From Lentibacillus jeotgali (GTDB lineage: Bacteria > Bacillota > Bacilli > Bacillales > Amphibacillaceae): 64,000 nucleotides of DNA. The notes under the pieces were generated by a model, which worked only from the letters and a program-made list of their open reading frames with translations, ran no database searches and was not told the DNA's origin. Within the stretch, counting starts at the first letter, position 1, and each line of letters opens with the position of its first letter. The stretch lies in contig NZ_AGAV01000018.1 of the NCBI RefSeq assembly GCF_000224785.1, positions 62,001 through 126,000 on the forward strand. Direction: 5' to 3'. The position numbers were made by a program, and so were the translations under genes. Below, piece after piece: positions 16,776 through 24,160 of the stretch.

Positions 16776-17273
16776 TTATTTAATCCGCCACTTTGGCTCA
16801 GTTTTACGCATACGTTCTTGTGTTTCCAGCGCAGAGGAACAGTTCGGGCAAATCATTGCTAATGATGGGATTGGTGTGCAGCAAAACGGGCATTCTTTTT
16901 TAGTCATCGAATCGCTCGGATGCTGATGCGGTTTTTTCCAGCGGTTAATTTGCCTGACAACCAGAAAAACGGTGAATAAAATAAGCATAAAGCGAACGGA
17001 GGCCGTTATAAACAGCCCATAATTGATGGTGGCAGCACCTGCTTCTTTTGCTTGTTCCAGTGATGGATAAGTCGTACCATCCAGACTGATATATAGGTCT
17101 TGGAAGTTTATCTTGGAATACAATAGCCCAACTGGGGGCAAGAGAATATCTTTCACAAGTGAATCGATGAATCCACTAAATGCAGCACCTAAGACGACAC
17201 CAACACCGATATCAACAGCGTTTCCTTTAATCGCAAATTGACGAAACTCCCGAAATAACCCCATGGATCCCAA
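16776..17273 (-). CDS. mscL: Large-conductance mechanosensitive channel with C-terminal zinc ribbon
   Basis: A 165-residue MscL. The N-terminal amphipathic helix and pore helix are clear (FREFRQFAIKGNAVDIGVGV and then VLGAAFSGFIDSLVKDILLP), and the second membrane helix is near residues 85-108. MscL opens under membrane tension to release solutes during osmotic downshock. The usual short C-terminal helix is replaced or extended by a CxxC...CxxC zinc ribbon (C128, C131, C142, C145). The likely start is at Met4 or the upstream ATG. An osmotic valve fits a salt-adapted host. The gene is monocistronic and divergent from the SigO-type regulon. Confidence 0.88.
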   Translation of the reverse strand: MGSMGLFREFRQFAIKGNAVDIGVGVVLGAAFSGFIDSLVKDILLPPVGLLYSKINFQDLYISLDGTTYPSLEQAKEAGAATINYGLFITASVRFMLILFTVFLVVRQINRWKKPHQHPSDSMTKKECPFCCTPIPSLAMICPNCSSALETQERMRKTEPKWRIK

Positions 17274-17484
17274 CTCCCTTCCATTTCCATTTTTATGATG
17301 AGCCGGGACAGACTATGAAGGTTGTATCTATTAACGGGTATCGGTGCGGTTTTTTGGAAGGGTGTTCATTTGTAGCGTACTCGGGGCTGAGAAAGCCAAG
17401 CAGCTTCGGTCAGGAACATATTGTATTGTAGCAAGCTTCGCCATAACGTTATTGGTAATTTTATATCTAAACATTTCTCGCGGA

Positions 17485-17517
17485 GTTGTATTTTTTGGGA
17501 ATGTTCCCCATTTATAG
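17485..17517 (+). promoter_or_regulatory. Putative SigO-RsoA type promoter, copy a (amidohydrolase)
   Basis: GTTGTATTTTT at 17485-17495, with the C block CCCC at 17506-17509 (21 bases from the first G) and then ATTTATAG. The same 11-base word with a CC or CCC block at the same distance precedes three other genes or operons nearby (19473, 20584, 22729). It lies 76 bases before the amidohydrolase start codon. Assignment to SigO-RsoA is inferred from co-location. Confidence 0.6.
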
Positions 17518-17592
17518 ATAGAGATGTCCGAGAGTGGAGGGGACATTGGATTAAAGAATGTCTAAAAAATTTATTGGGAGGTATACCACATT

Positions 17593-19071
17593 ATGAGTAT
17601 TAAACCCGCACCAGAACGAAAACCGGGTGAAGGACAAGGGCCATTTAAAAAATTATTTATAAAGGGGGCAACAATGATCGATGGTACAGGTGCACCGCCG
17701 AGAGGGCCTGTCAACATTATCATTGAAGGAAATCAGATTAAGGATGTCAAGGGCGGTATAGAATCTCCCCCTGAGGATGCGCAAGTAATTGATGCAAACG
17801 GCATGTATGTTATGCCAGGATTCGTAGACACACACGCGCACATTGGAGGTGAAGCACAAGGGACGCCTGCAGAGTATGTCTATAAATTGTGGATGGCTCA
17901 CGGTGTAACAACTATTCGTGAACCTGGGTCTGGTAACGGTGTTGATTGGACTCTAAGCGAAAAAGAACGGAGTGCCAGCAATAAGATCGTGGCACCGCGT
18001 ATCAGCGCTTATATTAGACCTGGTATGTGGGAAAGAGGAGCAGTTCGAACCCAAGAAGAGGCGCGAGATTTCGTCCGCTGGGCAGACACGAAGGGGGTCA
18101 ACGGCTTTAAACTTTCGAGCTCAGATCCTCATGTGCTGAAGGCTTTGATCGATGAAGCAAATCAACGCGAACTTGGTTCTGCTGCACATCTGGAACAAAC
18201 CATTGTTACACGTACCAATGCTTTAGATGCGGCTCGTATGGGGCTCGGTTCATTGGAACATTGGTACGGCTTACCAGAAGCGTTGTACGATGACCGTCTT
18301 GTTCAACACTATCCTGCTGATTACAATTATACAAATGAGTACGACCGCTTTAGTCGGGCTGGCCGTCTTTGGAAACAAGCTGCTGCCTTAGGTAGTGATA
18401 AGTGGAATACAGTCATGAACGAGTTATTGAATCTTAATTTTACATTAAGCCCAACTTTGACGATCTATGAAGCTACCAGAGATGTCATGAGAGCTCGGGA
18501 AGCAGAGTGGCATGGAACGTACACCCTGCCTTCTCTTCGGGATTTCTTTCAACCTGACCCTGAAAGTCATGGTTCATTCTTTTTTGATTGGACAACTGCT
18601 GATGAGGTTGCTTGGAAAGAAAACTACAAACTATGGATGGCATTCCTGAATGAATACAAAAATCGGGGAGGCCGTGTTACGACCGGTTCAGATTCTGGCT
18701 TCATTTACAAATTATATGGGTTTGGTTATATCCGTGAGCTAGAGTTACTGCAGGAATCCGGCTTTCATCCACTTGAAGTTATTCGGTCTGCAACGATGAA
18801 TGGTGCCGAACTATTGTCCGAAGAAAATAATATTCCAATGGATTTCGGGGTCATTCGTCCGAATATGTTAGCGGATCTTGTTCTTGTTGGGGAAAACCCG
18901 CTGCATAATTTCAAAACCCTTTATGGAACGGGAACCATAAAATTAAACCCCGAAACAAATAAAGTTGAACGTGTCGGTGGGGTGGAGTACACGATCAAAG
19001 ACGGCATTGTATACGATGCAAAAGAACTTTTATCTGACGTAGAACAGATTGTCAATGATGCGAAAGAATAG
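17593..19071 (+). CDS. Amidohydrolase (imidazolonepropionase/prolidase-like)
   Basis: A 492-residue cytoplasmic amidohydrolase. In order: an N-terminal sandwich ending in MPGFVDTHAHIGG with the metal-binding HxH near residue 82, GFKLSSSD with the probable carboxylated lysine near residue 173, AAHLEQ and LEHWYG with two further histidines, and TTGSDSGF with the late aspartate. The C-terminal LADLVLVGENPLHN is typical. Binuclear enzymes of this group cleave dipeptides with proline or other cyclic amides, so a peptide-related substrate is plausible. A good GGGAGG site precedes the ATG. Its upstream element matches those of the neighbouring sigma factor operon and two peptidase genes, so it probably belongs to their regulon. 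A strong terminator follows. Confidence 0.82.
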   Translation: MSIKPAPERKPGEGQGPFKKLFIKGATMIDGTGAPPRGPVNIIIEGNQIKDVKGGIESPPEDAQVIDANGMYVMPGFVDTHAHIGGEAQGTPAEYVYKLWMAHGVTTIREPGSGNGVDWTLSEKERSASNKIVAPRISAYIRPGMWERGAVRTQEEARDFVRWADTKGVNGFKLSSSDPHVLKALIDEANQRELGSAAHLEQTIVTRTNALDAARMGLGSLEHWYGLPEALYDDRLVQHYPADYNYTNEYDRFSRAGRLWKQAAALGSDKWNTVMNELLNLNFTLSPTLTIYEATRDVMRAREAEWHGTYTLPSLRDFFQPDPESHGSFFFDWTTADEVAWKENYKLWMAFLNEYKNRGGRVTTGSDSGFIYKLYGFGYIRELELLQESGFHPLEVIRSATMNGAELLSEENNIPMDFGVIRPNMLADLVLVGENPLHNFKTLYGTGTIKLNPETNKVERVGGVEYTIKDGIVYDAKELLSDVEQIVNDAKE

Positions 19072-19126
19072 TCTGTAGTATAGGAACGGGAAAGTAAAAT
19101 TATAGTATGGCCAACTGACAATAAAG

Positions 19127-19151
19127 AGCCCTCATGTTTTGCATGAGGGCT
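19127..19151 (+). terminator. Terminator after the amidohydrolase
   Basis: AGCCCTCATG (19127-19136) pairs perfectly with CATGAGGGCT (19142-19151) around a 5-base loop, followed by TTTTA. On the minus strand it is followed by CTTTATT, so it may also end the convergent toxin transcript. Confidence 0.9.
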
Positions 19152-19166
19152 TTTTATGAATAACAA

Positions 19167-19259
19167 CTATTTATTTTTTCTTTTATGAAGGTAAGATAGT
19201 ATAGCCACAATTAAAGAAATGATTGAGATTGACACCATCAGGATTTGGTAAGTGGTCAT
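19167..19259 (-). CDS. Holin-like type I toxin (small membrane peptide)
   Basis: A 30-residue peptide on the minus strand: a short polar start MTTYQILM, one hydrophobic helix (VSISIISLIVAILSYL) and a basic tail HKRKNK. This pattern is that of the putative holin-like toxins common in Bacillaceae (TxpA/BsrG-like peptides of type I toxin-antitoxin systems). The ribosome binding site GGGGAGGG is 6-7 bases before the ATG. A promoter with -10 TATAAA and -35 TTGTCG spaced by 17 lies 49 bases upstream (19308-19336). Type I toxins are normally silenced by an overlapping antisense RNA. I could not find a clear plus-strand promoter for one here, although the plus-strand terminator at 19127 ends just past the toxin stop. 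Confidence 0.75.
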   Translation of the reverse strand: MTTYQILMVSISIISLIVAILSYLHKRKNK

Positions 19260-19307
19260 TTAAATCCCTCCCCGCTATTTCGAATAATCATTCCTTTCCA
19301 ACCTTTA

Positions 19308-19336
19308 TTTATAAATACGAAAAGCACATGCGACAA
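19308..19336 (-). promoter_or_regulatory. Promoter of the holin-like toxin
   Basis: On the minus strand TTGTCG (19336-19331), a 17-base spacer and TATAAA (19313-19308). The predicted leader is about 40 bases and carries a strong ribosome binding site. Confidence 0.55.
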
Positions 19337-19472
19337 TACAATTCATTGACATACTTAAGCCAATATATTGAGATACGTGATAAAAGTCCTTGTTTTTAGA
19401 TAAGCCTTATGACTCCTTTTATCTTTCAAAGAAGTTTTGTTATAGTGAATAGAACAAACGTTCCCATTAAAG

Positions 19473-19507
19473 GTTGTATTTTTACCGTGAAAACCCTTTT
19501 TTAATAG
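19473..19507 (+). promoter_or_regulatory. Putative SigO-RsoA type promoter, copy b (sigma operon, autoregulatory)
   Basis: GTTGTATTTTT at 19473-19483 and CCC at 19494-19496, followed by TTTTTTAATAG. It lies directly in front of the sigma factor ribosome binding site, so the sigma operon is probably autoregulated. It also shows that an ATG at 19474 cannot be the real start, because that codon lies inside the element. Confidence 0.6.
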
Positions 19508-19521
19508 AAAGGAGGGAAAAA

Positions 19522-20157
19522 ATGGAATTTAATTCATTGACCAAGCATGTTGATTCAGATGCACAAACACTATTTAAGTCATTTACTTCTCAGCATAGTC
19601 AGGCTTTGTCCAATTATGTTGTGCAGCGTTTTCTTAGCCAAGAGTCTAATTATCAGCTGTTTACGACAGCAATTTGTTTTCCTACAGAAGACAATTGGCG
19701 AAAACTGGATCAAGCATTTAGACAATTTTATACGGAAATTCGTTTCATCAATTACATTGCGAAGGTGTTATGGCGTTATGCGAAGGATTTCCGAGTTAAA
19801 TATCAACGGGACGAGGCGCGTTATTTGGTCATTTTGGATGAGTCGATTCAAATAAAAGGGGAATCCTCGGCCATAACCTATAAAGATCAACTGGCAGAAC
19901 ACAGCGAAGATAGTACGCCTAAAGGAGAGAGCCTTCAGGATCAAGTTGAGGATGTACAGTTGCAAAAAGCCTTGAACCAACTAACTGACAAGCAATTGAA
20001 GGTCTTGGATAGCTATTATGTGCACAATATGACCCAAAAAGAAATAGCGCGTAATTTAGGGGGGTCACAACAATCCGTTTCAAAAATTTTGCAGACAACC
20101 TTAGATAAGCTTAAAGAATCTTATGGCAAGGGGGAAAAGAGACATGTCTTTCGTTGA
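19522..20157 (+). CDS. sigO: Alternative sigma factor, SigO (YvrI)-like
   Basis: A 211-residue protein whose C-terminal quarter is a sigma region 4 helix-turn-helix (LTDKQLKVLDSYYVHNMTQK, then EIARNLGGSQQSVSKILQTT). The middle has only weak resemblance to region 2 and 3. It is followed by a YvrJ-type gene and an RsoA-type gene. This matches the B. subtilis SigO system, where SigO supplies region 4 and a separate small protein, RsoA, supplies region 2-like contacts. The ATG at 19522 has AAAGGAGGG upstream and is preferred to an earlier ATG. The gene overlaps yvrJ by 14 bases. It likely drives the four promoters of the GTTGTATTTTT type in this region, including its own. The regulon is inference; the sigma family call is strong. 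Confidence 0.8.
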   Translation: MEFNSLTKHVDSDAQTLFKSFTSQHSQALSNYVVQRFLSQESNYQLFTTAICFPTEDNWRKLDQAFRQFYTEIRFINYIAKVLWRYAKDFRVKYQRDEARYLVILDESIQIKGESSAITYKDQLAEHSEDSTPKGESLQDQVEDVQLQKALNQLTDKQLKVLDSYYVHNMTQKEIARNLGGSQQSVSKILQTTLDKLKESYGKGEKRHVFR

Positions 20158-20293
20158 TTGGGTTAAGATGGTTCAAGATGTGGGATTTCCTATATTAGTT
20201 GTTATATATCTCATGTTTCGTTTAAATAAGAGATTTAGTCATCTAAATCAAACGGTACGTAGCTTAGTTAAAAAAATTCGTGAAAAAGGGTGA
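20144..20293 (+). CDS. yvrJ: YvrJ family small membrane protein
   Basis: A 49-residue protein with a short amphipathic start, one membrane helix (VGFPILVVIYLMFRL) and a basic C-terminal helix. The GFPI motif in the helix and the coiled tail are typical of the YvrJ family. It overlaps the end of sigO by 14 bases and abuts the RsoA-type gene. In B. subtilis yvrJ also lies beside the sigO and rsoA genes. A membrane link in sensing or in control of the split sigma factor is plausible but not shown for the family. Confidence 0.75.
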   Translation: MSFVDWVKMVQDVGFPILVVIYLMFRLNKRFSHLNQTVRSLVKKIREKG

Positions 20294-20298
20294 AAAAT

Positions 20299-20547
20299 AT
20301 GCGTCGATTGTATCACCTTGTTCAACACGCTAAAACAAATGATTCGGAATCCACCAAAGAAATCATTCACCGTTTTGATCCGAAAATTAAACAAACCAGT
20401 CGCTTCACAGGAAAATTTGAACGCGAAGATCTTGAGCAAGAGCTAAGGATTCGAATCGTAAAGGCCGTTGATAAATTTAAAACTGATGATACGCCTGGAT
20501 TCAGAGAATTTATCAGCCACTTGTCAGAACAAAATAGCAACCAATGA
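20299..20547 (+). CDS. rsoA: RsoA-like sigma co-factor (sigma region 2-like)
   Basis: An 82-residue protein resembling the helix-turn-helix conjugative-transposon-like (sigma region 2-like) domain: LVQHAKTNDSESTKEIIHRF and then FEREDLEQELRIRIVKAVDK. The DLEQELR-type helix matches the core-binding helix of sigma region 2. In B. subtilis RsoA pairs with SigO to form a functional split sigma factor. The start is taken as the ATG at 20299; an in-frame GTG at 20290 would overlap the yvrJ stop. It is the last gene of the three-gene sigma operon. The length and order (sigO, yvrJ, rsoA) make the call firm although individual similarity is short. Confidence 0.75.
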   Translation: MRRLYHLVQHAKTNDSESTKEIIHRFDPKIKQTSRFTGKFEREDLEQELRIRIVKAVDKFKTDDTPGFREFISHLSEQNSNQ

Positions 20548-20583
20548 AGACTCTATCATTTTTGTTAAAAAAATGAAACCAAT

Positions 20584-20618
20584 GTTGTATTTTTTGATGA
20601 CTTGTCCCTTATTAACAA
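20584..20618 (+). promoter_or_regulatory. Putative SigO-RsoA type promoter, copy c (M28 peptidase)
   Basis: GTTGTATTTTT at 20584-20594, CCC at 20606-20608 and then TTATTAACA. It lies 79 bases before the M28 peptidase start codon and after the stop of the rsoA-type gene. Confidence 0.6.
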
Positions 20619-20662
20619 ATAGACTTCCGGAAGTTCACTAACTTACAAGGGAGGAATTTAGA

Positions 20663-22681
20663 ATGAACCATATGATGGGTTTTTGTGAACAAAGTGCAGA
20701 TCGAGAGCGTCAGTATGAACAGGTTTTTTCGAAACACGTAAGCAACGATTCAATTGCCGACTATTCCAAACATTTGGCAAGCCGGCCGTCCCGTGTTGGA
20801 ACGTACGGAAATGAAGTAGCTCTTCGTTATAGTCTTGAAGAGCTTCAAAAAGCAGGGCTTGATGCTTACATTCAGTCGTATGATGTGTACATGTCAGTAC
20901 CGCGGCAAATTTCGGTTAAGCAGATTGCGCCGGAAGAGCGGGAACTGGATGTCATAGAAGATGTGGATCCCAGCACCCCATTTGCAGATGAAATTGTCCC
21001 CGGCCACAACGCTTACTCACCGTCCGGTACAGTGGAAGGCGAATTGGTTTATGCCAACTACGGAAGACCTGAAGACTTTGAGGAACTCGAACGAAAAGGG
21101 ATTTCTGTCAAAGATAAGATTGTGATCACCCGTTATGGTAAAACCTATCGCGGAATCAAACCGAAACAAGCTGCCAAACACGGCGCCATCGGAATGTTAA
21201 TCTATTCCGATCCCATTGACGATGGCTATGTACAAGGGAAAGTGTACCCCGATGGACCTTGGCGCCCGGAAGACAGTATTCAACGCGGAAGTATTGTCCA
21301 GCTTGCTGAATACCCGGGAGATCCACTAACACCTGGCGAGCCGTCGAAAGAAGGTGTCCAGCGTCTGGATCCGAATGAAGCCAAATCTTTACCGACGATT
21401 CCTACTACCCCATTGTCATATGGACAGGCACGACATCTCCTAAACGCATTAGAGGGAGAAAAGGCTCCAGAGTTATGGCAAGGAGGATTACCATTTAATT
21501 ATAATCTTGGACCAGGAGACACCAAAGTACGGATATCACTGGACATTGACTATGAACGACGCGATGTCAATAATGTCATCGCTCACATCCCGGGCTCGAA
21601 ATACCCTGAACAAAAAGTTGTAGTCGGTGCCCATCGCGATGCGTGGGTGTATGGTGCAGAAGATAATATATCAGGATGGGTAACGGCAATGGAAATTGCT
21701 CGTGTCCTTGGAGAGTTATATAAAAAAGGTTGGCAGCCTGAGCGCACCATTATCATCGCCGGATGGGACGGAGAAGAATATGGACTGTTAGGCTCCACCG
21801 AATGGGCAGAAGATCAGGCTCAAGATCTTATAAAAAATGCCGTTGCTTACTTTAACATGGATGGTACAGCGGGACAATTTTTTGGAGCCTCTGCTGTTCC
21901 TTCCATTGAGAATATTATGTTTGAGGTAACAAAAGAAATTGTTGAACCAAGATCTGGTCAAGTTGCCACATCTATCTATGATGATTGGTATATCAGGTCT
22001 GACAACAATACACCGACTATAGGGTATCTGGGCAGCGGCTCAGACTACACGCCCTTTATTCAGCATCTCGGTATAGCTTCGGCAGACATTGGGTTTGACT
22101 ATCCGACCGGCCTGTATCACAGTGCATATGCCAATTTGGATTCGCTAAAGTTTGTCGATCCGGGATACGAACACCAAGCTGCTGCATCTAAAATTGTTGG
22201 TTTGATGGCTTTGCGTTTTGCGAATGCCGACGTATTACCATTCCGTTATTCCAAGTATGCGGATCTAGTCATTCAATTGCTTAGGGACTTTAATGAAAAG
22301 TATACGTTTGGAGTTGATCTATCTGAAGTTATTGATCAGGCTCAGGCATGGAAATTAGCAATCACATCTCTGGAGCTTCAAGTCAGCAATTTAATTTCAG
22401 ATGAGGTTGATCTTTCTGAAAGTGAAGACATTCAAAAAATTAATGAAGCCCTTCTCCAACAAGAACGCAATTTAACACAGTCAGAAGGGATTCCCGGGCG
22501 AACTTGGTATAAACATCAAATCTGGGCCCCAGGTCGTGATACTGGATATGCTGCTCAGCCACTGCCAGCGTTGGAACAAGCTTTGAAAGATGACAGTGAG
22601 GAAGACTTCAAAAATGCTGTTAAAGTGTTGAAACAAGCTCTCAAGGACGCAACACAGACGGCTATTCAGGCTGTTGAGTGA
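20663..22681 (+). CDS. M28 family metallopeptidase, glutamate carboxypeptidase II-like
   Basis: A 672-residue protein with the three-part design of glutamate carboxypeptidase II and transferrin receptor relatives. A PA domain lies at about residues 90-270. The M28 zinc peptidase domain follows, with VVVGAHRDAWVYGAEDNISG (first zinc ligands), GWDGEEYGLLGSTEW (catalytic and bridging glutamates) and YFNMDG. A helical dimerisation domain occupies the last 130 residues. No signal peptide is visible, so it should be cytoplasmic, unlike the animal enzymes. It would remove C-terminal residues from small acidic or N-acetylated peptides. It carries its own GTTGTATTTTT element and an AAGGGAGG ribosome site, and so probably answers to the sigma factor encoded just upstream. 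Confidence 0.85.
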   Translation: MNHMMGFCEQSADRERQYEQVFSKHVSNDSIADYSKHLASRPSRVGTYGNEVALRYSLEELQKAGLDAYIQSYDVYMSVPRQISVKQIAPEERELDVIEDVDPSTPFADEIVPGHNAYSPSGTVEGELVYANYGRPEDFEELERKGISVKDKIVITRYGKTYRGIKPKQAAKHGAIGMLIYSDPIDDGYVQGKVYPDGPWRPEDSIQRGSIVQLAEYPGDPLTPGEPSKEGVQRLDPNEAKSLPTIPTTPLSYGQARHLLNALEGEKAPELWQGGLPFNYNLGPGDTKVRISLDIDYERRDVNNVIAHIPGSKYPEQKVVVGAHRDAWVYGAEDNISGWVTAMEIARVLGELYKKGWQPERTIIIAGWDGEEYGLLGSTEWAEDQAQDLIKNAVAYFNMDGTAGQFFGASAVPSIENIMFEVTKEIVEPRSGQVATSIYDDWYIRSDNNTPTIGYLGSGSDYTPFIQHLGIASADIGFDYPTGLYHSAYANLDSLKFVDPGYEHQAAASKIVGLMALRFANADVLPFRYSKYADLVIQLLRDFNEKYTFGVDLSEVIDQAQAWKLAITSLELQVSNLISDEVDLSESEDIQKINEALLQQERNLTQSEGIPGRTWYKHQIWAPGRDTGYAAQPLPALEQALKDDSEEDFKNAVKVLKQALKDATQTAIQAVE

Positions 22682-22728
22682 TATATCTATTGAAAGAATA
22701 GAATCAAAGGATATTGTATTTCCACCGG

Positions 22729-22760
22729 GTTGTATTTTTGTTTAAGAATTCCTTTTTTAT
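22729..22760 (+). promoter_or_regulatory. Putative SigO-RsoA type promoter, copy d (isoaspartyl peptidase)
   Basis: GTTGTATTTTT at 22729-22739, CC at 22751-22752 and then TTTTTTAT. A partial second copy (ATTGTATTT) lies 16 bases upstream. It precedes the isoaspartyl peptidase start by 100 bases. Confidence 0.55.
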
Positions 22761-22828
22761 CAGTGTATCCTTTTTTCGCAGGGATACACTGGTGCAATAT
22801 ATTCGTGATTTCAGGGAGGAAAAAAGTT

Positions 22829-23737
22829 ATGGGGAAGGTCGTTTTTGCGATTCATGGCGGAGCAGGAAGTATTGATATACCACCAGAAAAAGAACAAGAA
22901 TACCGTGATACAATGCGGTCGGCGATTCGTGCAGGAAAAGAGAGATTGGATAAAAATGATTCGGGGGTTGCAGCAGTTGAGGCAGCCATTCGAATTCTGG
23001 AAGATTCTGTTCTGTTTAATGCGGGAAAGGGAGCTGTATTTACAACTGATGCTTCTCATGAATTGGATGCATCAATCATGTATGGCGAGAATTTACAAGC
23101 TGGAAGTGTCACGGGTGTGAAACATATTAAAAATCCAATAACTTTAGCACACAAAATGATCAACAACTCTCCCCACGTGATGCTGGCTGGTGAAGGGGCA
23201 GAAAAGTTTGGTATGGAACAGGGTGTGGAAACCGTCACCCAGGATTACTTTTATTCAAATAGGCGCTGGCAGTCTCTATTGGAAGCCAAAAATGAATCGG
23301 GTGAACAAAATGAATTCGGAACCGTTGGAGCCATCGCTTTAGACAAAAACGAAAACTTGGCAGCGGGAACATCCACAGGCGGTTTGACGAATAAAGCAGT
23401 CGGTCGAATTGGTGACTCTCCGATCATCGGCGCAGGCACTTATGCTAATAATGAAGGGGTAGCTGTGTCTGCAACAGGCAAGGGAGAAGTCTTCATGCGC
23501 GGCACGGCAGCTTCTGATATTAATGCATTGGTACAATATCAAAATTGGTCTATTGAAAATGCTGCATCTGAAGTCGTGCAAAAGAGACTCCCGGTATTGG
23601 GCGGAACAGGTGGAGTGATCGCTTTAAACCGTCAAGGTCAATTCGCATCTCCTCACTCTAGTCAAAATTTGCTTTATGGATATGTCACAGAGGATGATGA
23701 AATTTTTATTGACCTTTTTCCAGATGGGGCAATTTAA
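22829..23737 (+). CDS. Isoaspartyl peptidase / L-asparaginase (Ntn hydrolase)
   Basis: A 302-residue plant-type asparaginase. The precursor self-cleaves before the threonine in NEFGTVGAIALD (near residue 169), which becomes the N-terminal nucleophile of the beta subunit. The first domain starts FAIHGGAGSI, and AVGRIGDSPIIGAGTYANNE follows the nucleophile region, both typical. These enzymes cleave isoaspartyl dipeptides, which arise from damaged proteins, and often asparagine as well. The start is placed at 22829 behind GGGAGGA; longer N-terminal readings would run back into the upstream promoter-like element. It shares that element with the M28 peptidase and the amidohydrolase, suggesting a joint peptide-recycling role. 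Confidence 0.85.
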   Translation: MGKVVFAIHGGAGSIDIPPEKEQEYRDTMRSAIRAGKERLDKNDSGVAAVEAAIRILEDSVLFNAGKGAVFTTDASHELDASIMYGENLQAGSVTGVKHIKNPITLAHKMINNSPHVMLAGEGAEKFGMEQGVETVTQDYFYSNRRWQSLLEAKNESGEQNEFGTVGAIALDKNENLAAGTSTGGLTNKAVGRIGDSPIIGAGTYANNEGVAVSATGKGEVFMRGTAASDINALVQYQNWSIENAASEVVQKRLPVLGGTGGVIALNRQGQFASPHSSQNLLYGYVTEDDEIFIDLFPDGAI

Positions 23738-23825
23738 AATTTGTTAATTAGATATGGAGGGCCATGTCTCATAAGTCGTAACTCTTTGATTAAGATTTGA
23801 AAAGATAGACTTATAATTGAAACTT

Positions 23826-23863
23826 ATCCCCCTTGTACCAAGGTAGCAACTAGTACAGGGGGA
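23826..23863 (+). terminator. Terminator after the isoaspartyl peptidase
   Basis: ATCCCCCTTGTAC (23826-23838) pairs with GTACAGGGGGAT (from 23853) with one bulged T, followed by TTAATTGTTATT. The loop is 14 bases. Confidence 0.6.
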
Positions 23864-23944
23864 TTTAATTGTTATTATATGATAACGCTTTAGAAAGATT
23901 GCTATAGGAGGGACTTGTTGTTCAATAAATTTACCCTTAATTTT

Positions 23945-23972
23945 TTGATAAATCCTATTCTTATGTTACTAT
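23945..23972 (+). promoter_or_regulatory. Promoter of the BCCT transporter operon
   Basis: TTGATA (23945-23950), a 16-base spacer and TACTAT (23967-23972). The -10 overlaps the first palindromic operator, which begins at 23970. Confidence 0.5.
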
Positions 23973-24001
23973 GAACATGTTCATAAAATGAATAAGTTCA
24001 T
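23970..24001. promoter_or_regulatory. Twin TetR operators upstream of the BCCT operon
   Basis: A perfect 16-bp palindrome TATGAACATGTTCATA at 23970-23985 is followed by a second, ATGAATAAGTTCAT at 23988-24001. Both fit ATGAA-N4-TTCAT, and their starts are 17 bases apart. They overlap the -10 element and the start of the transcript. The TetR gene at 25715 in the same operon is the obvious ligand. Confidence 0.7.
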
Positions 24002-24160
24002 ATAGACTTCCAAGAGGGGGCCAGGTTGATGACATCATCGAATAGATTGAATCCGTAACGAAGGATGGATACAGGCGAGTCACCCATTTTTCTGGAGAAT
24101 TGGAAGACATGTTGTTTTAGGATTTGTTCAATATATTTATTGGAGGTATGTAAAAACGTT

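Noticed and set aside
17317-17328. Additional SigO-type element GTTGTATCTATT
   Set aside because: The T tract is interrupted and there is no C block at the required distance. It is also far from a start codon.
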